From Desulfuromonadaceae bacterium GWC2_58_13 (GTDB lineage Bacteria; Desulfobacterota; Desulfuromonadia; Desulfuromonadales; Trichloromonadaceae): 42,538 nucleotides of DNA. The stretch spans positions 1 through 42,538 of the forward strand of contig MHXM01000155.1 of NCBI GenBank assembly GCA_001825565.1, in the 5' to 3' direction. A model generated the notes under the pieces. The model had not been told where the DNA came from and made no database searches. It saw only the letters and a list, made by a program, of their open reading frames with translations. Position numbers and translations under genes: made by a program. The stretch's first letter is position 1. Every line of letters begins with the position of its first letter. This document shows positions 9,000 through 17,353 of the stretch, one piece after another.

Positions 9000-11414
9000 T
9001 CACAACCCGTGGGACTGTTCTGCAAGCACCGCGCCTTCGGCGGCGATTTTCCATTGGGTGTTCTTCCCTTTTTCGGCCAACTCCCGAAATAAGTTAAGTG
9101 CTTCCTCTTTTTGTCCCGACTGGAGGGCAATCTGGGCGCGGCGATAACTGGCCTGATCGGCCATGGGTTCTTCCGAATCGAGCTCCTGGTAGAGCGGCAA
9201 TGCCTGCTTCAGCTTGCCTCTTTGGAACAGGGCTTCGGCCAGATAAAAGGTGAGCTGCGGATGCTTGCGACGATCTTCCGGCTTGGACAGCGCCGGAGAG
9301 AGCACCTCTTCGACCTTGTCCAATCGGTTCAGCTCCCAGAAGACCGTGCCAGCCATCAAATCGAACGTCTGGCTCGGTTCCAGGCCGCCTGAAGTCAAAA
9401 TTTTGGCGGCACCCTCAAAATCCCTTTGCTCGAACAGGGTCCGAAATTTCAATGCCAGAACCAGAGACCGCTGAGCCCCGTTCGGGAATCGTTCAAAATA
9501 GCGATCGGCGTACTCAAGAGTGAGCCGTGACTTGCCATCCTCGTAAAGCACCTGTACCAGCGGCAGATAAAAAGGTTCTTCGCCAGGAAGCCCCTGATAG
9601 GCATCAAGCATGAAAAAGTAGACCTTGGCCGCCTTCTCCATGAGCCCCATGGTTTGAAACGCATTGCCCAGATCAACCAGAAAGTCGGTCTTGACCGACC
9701 CGCCCGCCAGAAGGTGCCGATGTTTTTCGACCAGCAGCAGCGCATTGAAATATTGTTCATTCCGGATCAGGGTCTGGATGATTTCAGGCAGAACGTCGGT
9801 CAACAACGCCTCGGCATATTCCTTGAACCGGCCATTTTGATTCTGGCTAACAAACGCTTCCAGCGCATTCATCGCCGACAGGTCCGTCGCCTGCAGCACG
9901 GTCAGCAAAACATGTTTAAAAGCAGCCTCTTCACGCAGCTCGCGGGTTCCCGCTGTGATTCCCAACTGCTGAAAAGCCAGCATCTGCATGAATCCCTTTT
10001 CACCAGGGGCCGCAATAATCTCCTGATCAAGCAGCATCAATTTCGCCCGCTGCCCACCTTCGGTTGCGGAAAAGGACTCCGCGACGTCTTTGAGCACTGC
10101 CACCGCTTCGTCCACTTGTCCGGCCCGTAGCATGCCGCGGGCATAGCCAAAGGACGCCAGTCCTTTTTCTTCATCCGACTCAACCACCTCGGCCAATTCA
10201 GCGTATCGTTTGGCCGAAGCGGAAAAGTCTTGTTGGCGGTACAACGCCTCGGCCAACTGGGACAGCGAATGAGGATACGCCCCCCAGGCTTTTACAGAGG
10301 AATCCAGCGCCTGATAAAGCTGCAGGGCTTCCGCATACTTACCGGTAGCAACCAGAACGTCGGCTTTTCGTCGATCCCGAACGGTCGCGAGTCCCTGGGG
10401 AACCACCGCACCAAGGGCAGCCAAGGCTTTTTCATGCCGCGCGGTAGCCAGGTCGACTTCCGCCTGGAGAAGATTCGCCAATTGCCGATAGTATTCAGCA
10501 TCGCCGACTTCTCCGAGCAGGCAGGAGAGCTGGTAACCTGACTCATACGGTTTACCCATGGCCGCGCAAAGGTAGCTGAGCAGGTACTGGGCTCTTGCGC
10601 GCAAAAACGATTCGGGGAAATCCTGAAAGAAGGCTTCCAGAACCGCTTCCGCGGTTCGACCGGCGCCGACCCGAATCAAAACCTCGCCGTACAGCAGGGG
10701 AAATGCTTCTCGATCCACCCCCCGAAGTTTGTCATAGGAGATTTTCTCAAACGCATCCCGGGCTTTGGACCAACTCCCCTGTTGCCACTCTTTAAGACCG
10801 GACAGCAAATTATCTCCAATCTCACCAGTGGCTATCGGATTAAAAACCAGCCGAGGCAGAGGGGGCAACGAATAGCGGACTGGAACCGGCACCTGCAAAG
10901 GCGCTTCATGGTCAAGACAAAAAGTCTGCCACTGATTGCCGAAATCTTCCCCCTTGGTAATCTTGGATACGGCTTCGGCCCCTCTGACCTGTGACGGACT
11001 TTTCAATTTTGAAGTTATCGCCGGCCTCGACGGGCCTCGACTTTTGTCCCAGGTAAGTTCAAGCACCAGACGGGGGTCCCTTGCATCAGTCAATACTTTG
11101 ACTTTCTTTGGAATCGCCCGCAACAGAAACGAAGCCATCAACATCCGTTCCTGCTGGCCAAGAAGAATTCTGACCACTTTTCCGTCTTCAGGCAGATTTT
11201 TCAGTGAACCCCCATCCGTATCACTCAAAAACAGGTCGATACGCTGCCCCGAGGGCTCCAGTCGGTAGCTGGGCTTTTCGGAAAAATGGAGGATCAATCG
11301 GGTCGCGCTAACCCCTTCTTCTTTGGTGATATCGCGCAACTCCACCTTCGCCTGAGCTTGCCCACCGGTTGCATACATGAACAAAAGGAATACTGTCGCA
11401 ATGATATACCGCAC
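9000..11414 (-). CDS. Large secreted TPR protein heading the flagellar operon
   Basis: This 804-residue protein begins with a signal peptide (hydrophobic run IIATVFLLFMYATGG, likely cleaved after AQA near residue 21). Residues about 23-115 form a beta-rich region (ATRLILHFSEKPSYRLEPSG, QRIDLFLSD) resembling AMIN-type domains that bind peptidoglycan or envelope proteins. From about 190 to the end the sequence is a long run of helical TPR-like repeats, for example LFQRGKLKQALPLYQELDSE and ALQSGQKEEALNLFRELAEK. The start is a GTG behind AGGGTAGG. Location is inferred to be periplasmic. TPR proteins of this kind occur in delta-proteobacterial motility clusters, but I know of no defined function. 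Co-transcription with flgB suggests a role in placing or stabilising the basal body in the cell wall. Confidence 0.8.
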   Translation of the reverse strand: MRYIIATVFLLFMYATGGQAQAKVELRDITKEEGVSATRLILHFSEKPSYRLEPSGQRIDLFLSDTDGGSLKNLPEDGKVVRILLGQQERMLMASFLLRAIPKKVKVLTDARDPRLVLELTWDKSRGPSRPAITSKLKSPSQVRGAEAVSKITKGEDFGNQWQTFCLDHEAPLQVPVPVRYSLPPLPRLVFNPIATGEIGDNLLSGLKEWQQGSWSKARDAFEKISYDKLRGVDREAFPLLYGEVLIRVGAGRTAEAVLEAFFQDFPESFLRARAQYLLSYLCAAMGKPYESGYQLSCLLGEVGDAEYYRQLANLLQAEVDLATARHEKALAALGAVVPQGLATVRDRRKADVLVATGKYAEALQLYQALDSSVKAWGAYPHSLSQLAEALYRQQDFSASAKRYAELAEVVESDEEKGLASFGYARGMLRAGQVDEAVAVLKDVAESFSATEGGQRAKLMLLDQEIIAAPGEKGFMQMLAFQQLGITAGTRELREEAAFKHVLLTVLQATDLSAMNALEAFVSQNQNGRFKEYAEALLTDVLPEIIQTLIRNEQYFNALLLVEKHRHLLAGGSVKTDFLVDLGNAFQTMGLMEKAAKVYFFMLDAYQGLPGEEPFYLPLVQVLYEDGKSRLTLEYADRYFERFPNGAQRSLVLALKFRTLFEQRDFEGAAKILTSGGLEPSQTFDLMAGTVFWELNRLDKVEEVLSPALSKPEDRRKHPQLTFYLAEALFQRGKLKQALPLYQELDSEEPMADQASYRRAQIALQSGQKEEALNLFRELAEKGKNTQWKIAAEGAVLAEQSHGL

Positions 11415-11463
11415 GCTAACCTACCCTTCAAAAGCCTATGTAAGTAACTCGGATTAAAAATAA

Positions 11464-11480
11464 TGCCATTTACATGCCAA
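11464..11480 (-). promoter_or_regulatory. Candidate sigma-54 promoter for the TPR/flgB-fliK operon
   Basis: On the minus strand the sequence reads TTGGCATGTAAATGGCA. It has GG (-24) and GC (-12) separated by exactly ten bases, against the consensus TTGGCACGNNNNTTGCW. The -24 half is nearly perfect; the -12 half has TGGC in place of TTGC. A transcript would begin near 11453, about 40 bases before the GTG start of the TPR gene. Sigma-54 control of flagellar operons is well known in this group, and two sigma-54 activators are encoded within 15 kb. Confidence 0.6.
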
Positions 11481-11679
11481 TTGTTAACACCATGAAATCA
11501 CACGTGGAAACAAATGAATTTCGACGAACGCCACCATTTTGACAAAACCTCCGCAAGGCTCGGTCAAGCCCCCTCCGCAAGACGGCTGTGAAGACTTAAG
11601 CCTGTGACTTCTTCGAATAAAATCGGCAAAGTAGCCAAAAAGAAAAAAAGCCCGACCTATCCACAAAAATGGTGCGAAA

Positions 11680-11715
11680 TTTGTATCACAATTGCGAGAC
11701 CATTCTTTGTATCAC
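11680..11715 (+). repeat. Direct repeat TTTGTATCAC upstream of cheA
   Basis: The ten bases TTTGTATCAC occur at 11680-11689 and again at 11706-11715, 26 bases apart and 50-86 bases upstream of the cheA ATG. Two exact copies with a spacing between two and three helical turns could be regulator sites. They could also be chance, because the region is short and fairly AT-rich. Confidence 0.35.
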
Positions 11716-11765
11716 TCCCAGCAACAGGGGCGATTCGAATTTAAACCCGACCGTCAGAGGTATTC

Positions 11766-14288
11766 ATGAGCAACGATATTTCCAGCGACCAGATCGAAAT
11801 CATCTTGGAGTTTGTCCAGGAAAGTCGTGATATGATCGACCAGTTGGAACCCATCATCATCGAACTGGGACAAAGCTGCCAGAAAGGCGATTGTTGGGAT
11901 ATTCTCGGCTGCCAGAACGCCGACTGTCACCGTCAGGGTCATTCCCTTTCGCTGCCTTGCTGGCTCGACACGGGTTATATCGGCAACGGCAAACAGACCT
12001 GCCCCCACGGCAGCAGCGAACAGGACTGCAAAAAATGCGCGATTTTCCAGAAAACCAATGGCAATATCGAGACGATAAACGCCATCTTCCGACTGTTTCA
12101 TTCGATGAAAGGGAGTGCCGGTTTTCTCGACCTGGTCCATCTCGCCGCCGTGGCCCACGCGGCGGAAAGCCTGCTCGATCTGGTTCGCTCCGGTAAAATC
12201 CAGATGGATGCGTCGCACGTCGACTTGCTTTGCCAGTCCTGCGACTTTGCCAAGGAAGCCCTCGAACTGGTGGAAAGTGAATACAACGACCAAGCGACTG
12301 CCGCCATCGCCATGGATGTCACGGCCAGACTCAAACGGGCGGCCGAAGAGGCCCTCGAACGAGTCAATCAAGTCGAGCCGGTGACCGCCGCGACGGTCAC
12401 CGAATCCGAACCAGAGACTTATTCTCCCCCCCGGCAGGAACCGGAACCTGAGGATGCAGGCGCTCCAAAGGACGCTGCCATGCAGTGTTTCGAGCTGGAA
12501 ATAACACCGGAGATGGTCGAACGTTTCACTCAGGAAGCTGACGAGCTGTTACAGAGTGCTGAACAAGGCCTCCTGCAATGGACCGAGGCCAAGCCTGGTC
12601 CGGATGTCATTGCCTCCCTGTTCCGGAATATTCATAGTTTCAAGGGGAATTGCGGGTTTTTTGGTTACAGCGACCTCGAACGCCTGAGCCACCAGATGGA
12701 ATCGGTACTGGATCTGGTTAAATCCGGCAAGGAACTGGCCAATCCAAACCCCGCGGACACCCTGCTGATATGTCTTGACGTGCTCCGCGTCGCCGTTGCC
12801 GATGTCAGCGATGGCGGCAATGGCAAAATCGCCACCCTGACAACTTACCAGCAACAGCTCGATGCCCTGATGGGAGTCCAGGCCAAGGCCGGCGCCGTTA
12901 TGCCGCGGGCCGCAGTGCCTCCGGCGCCGGTGGCCCCCCCGATAGTGCCTTCCCAACCAAAACCAGCCGCCAAGGACCAGCCCGCCCCGGAACCGGTCAA
13001 AACCCAACCACCGGCGGCACCGACCAAACCGGCCGCGCCGAAACCGGCATCCGTCGCGCCGCTCGCCCCGCCAGCAGCCGCTGGGTCGGCCAAAGCCGCG
13101 ACCAAACGGCAGGACCTTCGGGTCGACCTGGATAAACTTGATCAGTTGATCAACTTGATCGGCGAAATGGTTATCGCTGAAAATATGTTGATCCATAACC
13201 CCGACATCGTCGGACTGGAACTGGAAAACTTCCACAAGGCGGGACAGCAGATGAGCAAGCTGGTGCGCGAGCTTCAGGAAATTGCCATGACCATCCGCAT
13301 GATCCCGGTTTCCGGTCTGTTCCGACGCATGATCCGACTGGTTCATGACCTTTCTCTCAAGGCCGGCAAGAAAGTCGAACTGGTTCTTTCAGGTGAAGAC
13401 ACCGAAGTCGATAAAACGGTCATTGAAACCATCACCGACCCCCTGGTTCACCTGATCCGCAACTCCCTCGACCACGGTCTGGAGCCACCGGCCGAGCGCC
13501 TGCAGGCCGGCAAACCGGAAAAAGGCGTGGTGCGCCTTTCGGCCCGCCACGAAGAAGGGCAAGTCTGGATTGCCATCGAAGATGACGGCCGCGGGCTGAA
13601 CCGGGATAAAATCCTGGCCAAAGCCATCAGCAGAGGAATGATCGAGGGGGATGGTTCGGACCTCAGCGACAAGGCGATCTACAGCCTGATTTTTCAGGCC
13701 GGGTTCTCGACCGCCGACACCATCACCGACGTCTCCGGACGGGGAGTCGGCATGGACGTGGTCAAGCAGAATATCGAAAAAATCAAGGGCAAGATCGAAG
13801 TCACCAGCAAGCCGGGCAAGGGCACTCGCATGATCCTGCGGATACCGCTCACCCTCGGGATCATCGACGGCATGATGGTCCGGGTAGGCGACACCAAGTG
13901 CATCGTTCCGACGCTGACGATCCGGGAGGCCTTCCGCCCGGTCGACGAAGCCATCACCATCACCCCCGACGGACAGGAACTGGCCCGAGTCCGGGAAAAT
14001 TTCTACCCCGTCATCCGTCTCCACGAAGTCCTGGCCAAGGAACCGCAGTCCCACGAGTTGTCCGAGGGGATTCTGATTCTGCTCGATTACCAGGACAAGG
14101 GGATCTGCCTTTTTGTCGACGAAATTCTCGGCCAGCAGCAGACCGTCATCAAAGGACTTTCCGATTATATTGGCAATGTCCGCTGGGTTTCCGGCTGCAC
14201 CATTCTTGGCGACGGGGAGGTGTGCCTGATCCTCGACGTGGGCCACCTGGTGGAGATGTTCGATATGAAGGAAGCTCTGGGTGCCTGA
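11766..14288 (+). CDS. cheA: Chemotaxis histidine kinase CheA with a Cys-rich insertion in Hpt1
   Basis: This is the central kinase of chemotaxis, coupled to receptors by CheW and phosphorylating CheY and CheB. The 840-residue protein has a first Hpt domain whose phospho-accepting histidine is H112 (LFHSMKGSAGF). A second Hpt domain follows at about 245-365 with H290 (NIHSFKGNCGFFG). After a Pro/Ala-rich linker (about 370-447) come the dimerisation domain, the ATPase domain (N-box LIRNSLDHG about 563-571; DDGRG 606-610; GRGVGMDVV) and a C-terminal CheW-like domain (about 700-835). The odd part is about 60 residues between the first two helices of Hpt1 with eight cysteines (C38, 43, 49, 54, 65, 79, 88, 91) and two Cys-Trp pairs. 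It resembles the 'two-CW' module I recall from delta-proteobacterial signalling proteins. It could bind a metal or Fe-S centre. Confidence 0.96.
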   Translation: MSNDISSDQIEIILEFVQESRDMIDQLEPIIIELGQSCQKGDCWDILGCQNADCHRQGHSLSLPCWLDTGYIGNGKQTCPHGSSEQDCKKCAIFQKTNGNIETINAIFRLFHSMKGSAGFLDLVHLAAVAHAAESLLDLVRSGKIQMDASHVDLLCQSCDFAKEALELVESEYNDQATAAIAMDVTARLKRAAEEALERVNQVEPVTAATVTESEPETYSPPRQEPEPEDAGAPKDAAMQCFELEITPEMVERFTQEADELLQSAEQGLLQWTEAKPGPDVIASLFRNIHSFKGNCGFFGYSDLERLSHQMESVLDLVKSGKELANPNPADTLLICLDVLRVAVADVSDGGNGKIATLTTYQQQLDALMGVQAKAGAVMPRAAVPPAPVAPPIVPSQPKPAAKDQPAPEPVKTQPPAAPTKPAAPKPASVAPLAPPAAAGSAKAATKRQDLRVDLDKLDQLINLIGEMVIAENMLIHNPDIVGLELENFHKAGQQMSKLVRELQEIAMTIRMIPVSGLFRRMIRLVHDLSLKAGKKVELVLSGEDTEVDKTVIETITDPLVHLIRNSLDHGLEPPAERLQAGKPEKGVVRLSARHEEGQVWIAIEDDGRGLNRDKILAKAISRGMIEGDGSDLSDKAIYSLIFQAGFSTADTITDVSGRGVGMDVVKQNIEKIKGKIEVTSKPGKGTRMILRIPLTLGIIDGMMVRVGDTKCIVPTLTIREAFRPVDEAITITPDGQELARVRENFYPVIRLHEVLAKEPQSHELSEGILILLDYQDKGICLFVDEILGQQQTVIKGLSDYIGNVRWVSGCTILGDGEVCLILDVGHLVEMFDMKEALGA

Positions 14289-14337
14289 TTCAAAATTTAC
14301 ACCAATCTAACCGCAATCGAACCACAGGAGCAGACAC

Positions 14338-14844
14338 ATGGCTGAAAACAAGATTTTGAACGACTTGAACACTTCGCTCGCGGGGGAAAATGAAGACACC
14401 CAGAAAGGCAAATTTCTCACCTTTCACCTGGCCAAGGAAGATTACGGCATCGAAATCCGATATGTCACCGAAATCATCGGTATTCAGAAAATCACCGAGG
14501 TTCCCGACATGCCGGCATTCGTCAAAGGGGTGATCAACCTGCGCGGCAAAGTGGTGCCGGTCATGGACGTTCGCACCCGTTTCGGCATGCCAACCAGGGA
14601 TTACGATGACCGGACCTGCATCATTGTCGTCGATGTCGACGACAAATCGGTCGGCCTGGTGGTCGACAAGGTCAACGAAGTCGCGGATATCCCCGACCAT
14701 CAGATCGAACCGCCGCCGAGAACCAATCGCGAGTCGACCCGCTACATCCAGGGCCTGGGTAAAATCGGCAATGAAGTCAAAATCCTGCTCAACGTGCAGC
14801 GGCTGCTCTTCAGCGACGAACTGACCATGCCGGGCGAGATGTAA
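14338..14844 (+). CDS. cheW: Chemotaxis coupling protein CheW
   Basis: CheW links chemoreceptors to CheA in the cytoplasmic signalling array. The 168-residue product has the CheW SH3-like double barrel: YGIEIRYVTEIIG, the strongly conserved KGVINLRGKVVPVMDVR (about residues 61-77) and SVGLVVDKVNEVADI. It carries about 25 extra polar residues at the N-terminus. An AGGAG site precedes the ATG. It lies 49 bases after cheA. Confidence 0.96.
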   Translation: MAENKILNDLNTSLAGENEDTQKGKFLTFHLAKEDYGIEIRYVTEIIGIQKITEVPDMPAFVKGVINLRGKVVPVMDVRTRFGMPTRDYDDRTCIIVVDVDDKSVGLVVDKVNEVADIPDHQIEPPPRTNRESTRYIQGLGKIGNEVKILLNVQRLLFSDELTMPGEM

Positions 14845-14955
14845 CTTGCCATAAACGATAGCCCCCTCGGGACCGCAACCGCTTGCACCTGAATGTCTGC
14901 CGATGTCCGCTTTCGCCGCCGGGATCGCTTGAACGAACAACAACGGAGCCGCACA

Positions 14956-15801
14956 ATGTCCGGTTATCTGATGGATATCAGCGATCAGGAATTCAAACTG
15001 ATGCGCAACCTGATTTACCAGAGGTTCGGCATCAACCTGACCGACCAGAAAAAATCCTTGATGGTGGGACGGCTGCAAAAGATCATCCGCGCTACCGGAT
15101 ACAACTCGTTTCAGGAATACTACGAACACCTGATCGCCGACAGCAGCGAAAAAGCCCTGGGCGAACTGATTGATCGAATATCGACAAATCATACGTTTTT
15201 CAACCGGGAAAAAGAGCATTTCCGCTTTTTTGTGGAAACCGCCCTGCCCGCCATCGTCAGCCGACTGGAGCGCGACAACCGCCGGGATCTGCGCATCTGG
15301 TGCGCCGGTTGCTCGTCCGGTGAAGAGCCCTACATGCTGCTCATGCTGCTGCATGAGTTTTTCGGTCAGAACTACGGCAAATGGGATTCGGGCATTCTGG
15401 CGACCGACATTTCCCAGCGTGCACTCAGCATCGCCCGCGCTGCCAGCTATCCGCAAGAGCGGATTGCCGACGTGCCCGAGGCCCTGAGAAAAAAATATTT
15501 CCGGCGACAACCGGATGGCAGTTTTGCCGTTATTGACCAGATCAAAAACGAGGCGACCTTCCGCCGTTTCAACCTGATGAATGAACGGTTTCCTTTCAAA
15601 AAACCGTTTCATATCATTTTCTGTCGGAACGTCATGATCTATTTCGATCAGACGACCCGGGAAACCTTGGTTGGCAAATTTCATCAGTTTACCGAACCGG
15701 GTGGCTATCTGTGCATCGGCCATTCTGAGACGATTGGCCGCAGCCAGTCCCTGTACAAGTACCTGATGCCCGCAACCTACCAGCGTGAGAGCGATATATG
15801 A
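14956..15801 (+). CDS. cheR: Chemoreceptor methyltransferase CheR
   Basis: CheR uses S-adenosylmethionine to methylate glutamates on chemoreceptors, setting adaptation together with CheB. The protein is 281 residues. It has an all-helical N-domain and a SAM-binding Rossmann domain containing IWCAGCSSGEEPYMLLMLL, ATDISQRALSIAR and the RNVMIYFD motif near the C-terminus. I chose the ATG at 14956 (MSGYLMDISDQEF) because it has a CGGAG site and matches the usual N-terminus. An in-frame ATG at 14893 would add 21 unconserved residues. It overlaps cheB by four bases. Confidence 0.95.
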   Translation: MSGYLMDISDQEFKLMRNLIYQRFGINLTDQKKSLMVGRLQKIIRATGYNSFQEYYEHLIADSSEKALGELIDRISTNHTFFNREKEHFRFFVETALPAIVSRLERDNRRDLRIWCAGCSSGEEPYMLLMLLHEFFGQNYGKWDSGILATDISQRALSIARAASYPQERIADVPEALRKKYFRRQPDGSFAVIDQIKNEATFRRFNLMNERFPFKKPFHIIFCRNVMIYFDQTTRETLVGKFHQFTEPGGYLCIGHSETIGRSQSLYKYLMPATYQRESDI

Positions 15802-16859
15802 ACCGAAAAATCCGTGTCCTTGTTGTTGACGACTCGGCCCTGGTGCGACAGATCCTGTCCCAGGGATTGGCCATGGACCCGGGAATCGAAGTGGTTGGCA
15901 CCGCCACCGATCCCTACTCGGCCCGGGACAGCATCGTCAAACTCAAGCCCGATGTCATGACCCTGGATGTCGAAATGCCCCGCATGGATGGCCTGGAGTT
16001 TCTGCGCAAACTCATGCCCCAGTATCCTCTCCCGGTAGTCATGGTCAGTTCGCTGACCCAGAGCGGCAAACAGATCACCCTCGACTGTCTTGAAGCAGGG
16101 GCCGTCGATTTCGTCGCCAAGCCGACTTCGAACATGGCACAGAGCCTCAGCATCATGCTGTCCGAGTTGCGAACCAAGGTCAAAATCGCTTCGACCGTCA
16201 ATGTATCGCACTGGAAAAACCGCCGGGACACTCTGCCGGGCCGAGGTGTCGCCCGGCCACCCAAGGCACTGGCGGAGTCCACCGACAAAGTCATTGCCAT
16301 TGGTGCCTCGACCGGCGGCACCGAGGCCATTAAAAAAGTGATCACCGAGTTCCCGGCCAACATGCCTGGAGTGGTCATTGTGCAGCACATGCCGGCCGGG
16401 TTCACCAAGATGTTCGCCGACCGGCTTAACCAACTCTGCTCCATGGAAGTCAAGGAAGCCGAATCGGGGGACCGGATCATGACCGGCCGAATTCTGGTCG
16501 CTCCCGGGGGGCTGCAGATGAGGGTCAAACGCTCTGGTGGTATTTACCAGGTCAGTTGCGACGATGGTGAACTGGTCAGCGGGCACCGTCCCTCGGTCGA
16601 TGTGCTCATGCAATCCGTCGCTGAACAGGCCGGTGCAAACGCGATCGGCATCATGCTGACCGGCATGGGCTCCGACGGCGCCAATGGCATGCTGGCAATG
16701 CGCAAGGCCGGAGCCCGCAATCTTGCCCAAGACGAAGCAAGCTCTGTCGTGTTCGGCATGCCCAAGGTCGCTTTTGAACGAGGTGGAGCCGAAAAGCTGC
16801 TGCCACTGCACGAAATAGCCCCGGCTGCTATCAGATTGCTTTCGGAGAAGTCCATATGA
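15798..16859 (+). CDS. cheB: Chemoreceptor methylesterase CheB
   Basis: CheB removes methyl groups from, or deamidates, receptor glutamates and is activated by CheA through its receiver domain. The 353-residue protein has an N-terminal receiver (DD at 11-12, phospho-acceptor D57, K108). After a linker the catalytic domain follows, with the Ser-His-Asp triad S171 (IGASTGG), H197 (VQHMPAGF) and D293 (GMGSDGANG). It begins within the cheR stop (ATGA) and its own stop overlaps cheD the same way, so cheR-cheB-cheD are likely translationally coupled. Confidence 0.97.
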   Translation: MNRKIRVLVVDDSALVRQILSQGLAMDPGIEVVGTATDPYSARDSIVKLKPDVMTLDVEMPRMDGLEFLRKLMPQYPLPVVMVSSLTQSGKQITLDCLEAGAVDFVAKPTSNMAQSLSIMLSELRTKVKIASTVNVSHWKNRRDTLPGRGVARPPKALAESTDKVIAIGASTGGTEAIKKVITEFPANMPGVVIVQHMPAGFTKMFADRLNQLCSMEVKEAESGDRIMTGRILVAPGGLQMRVKRSGGIYQVSCDDGELVSGHRPSVDVLMQSVAEQAGANAIGIMLTGMGSDGANGMLAMRKAGARNLAQDEASSVVFGMPKVAFERGGAEKLLPLHEIAPAAIRLLSEKSI

Positions 16860-17344
16860 ATACCATGGTACTCGGCGTCGGCGATCTGGGAGCCTGCAAC
16901 AGCCAGGACTCGGAAATCAAAACCTATGCCCTAGGTTCCTGCGTTGCCGTCATTCTGCTCGATCCAAAGACCCGGACCGTCGGAATGGTGCATGTCGCAC
17001 TCCCCGAATCGAAGATTAATCCGGCTAAAGTCAAGGAACGGCCTGGTTATTTTGCCGACACGGGGATTCCCATACTGCTGCAGGAAATGGCCAAACTCGG
17101 TTGCCAGTCCCAAGGCAAGGGCCTGGTCGTCAAACTTGCCGGAGGGGCCGCCATCATGGATCACAACGATACGTTCAACATCGGCAAACGTAACCTGTTG
17201 GCGATAAAAAAAATCCTCTGGGGCTACAGCATGGGACCCCGCTCTGAAGATGTGGGCGGAACCTTCAGTCGCACCGTCTCCGTTTCGGTAAAAACCGGAG
17301 AAGTCATTCTGTCGTCGCCGGGACGACCCAACTGGAAGATATAG
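16856..17344 (+). CDS. cheD: Chemoreceptor glutamine deamidase CheD
   Basis: CheD deamidates specific receptor glutamines and, in Bacillus and Thermotoga, binds CheC to control adaptation. The 162-residue product keeps the catalytic Cys-His pair: C29 in YALGSCVAV and H46 in GMVHVALP. The conserved GGAAIMDHNDTFNIGKRN stretch is present as well. Its presence fits with the several CheC/CheX-type proteins downstream, because CheD can act as a CheC partner. It starts four bases inside cheB. Confidence 0.95.
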   Translation: MNTMVLGVGDLGACNSQDSEIKTYALGSCVAVILLDPKTRTVGMVHVALPESKINPAKVKERPGYFADTGIPILLQEMAKLGCQSQGKGLVVKLAGGAAIMDHNDTFNIGKRNLLAIKKILWGYSMGPRSEDVGGTFSRTVSVSVKTGEVILSSPGRPNWKI

Positions 17345-17353
17345 GAGCGCACT

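Larger units (their letters stand above)
11415..11765. other. 351-bp divergent control region between the flagellar and chemotaxis operons
   Basis: No credible gene is seen here. The left part holds a sigma-54-like element on the minus strand (11465-11479) for the TPR/flagellar operon. The right part, upstream of cheA, holds a 10-base direct repeat (11680-11689 and 11706-11715). A weak sigma-54-like sequence also lies there, at 11670-11685 (TGGTGCGAAATTTGTA), whose -12 box reads GT rather than GC. The cheA ribosome-binding site is AGAGG, five bases from the ATG. Confidence 0.5.

Noticed and set aside
11670..11685. A sigma-54-like sequence TGGTGCGAAATTTGTA upstream of cheA
   Set aside because: The -24 box has two mismatches and the essential GC of the -12 box is GT; kept only as a remark in the intergenic entry.
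14290..15723. A 477-codon minus-strand frame opposite cheW and cheR
   Set aside because: It is antisense to two clear genes; the product is His/Asp/Gly-rich without recognisable domains.
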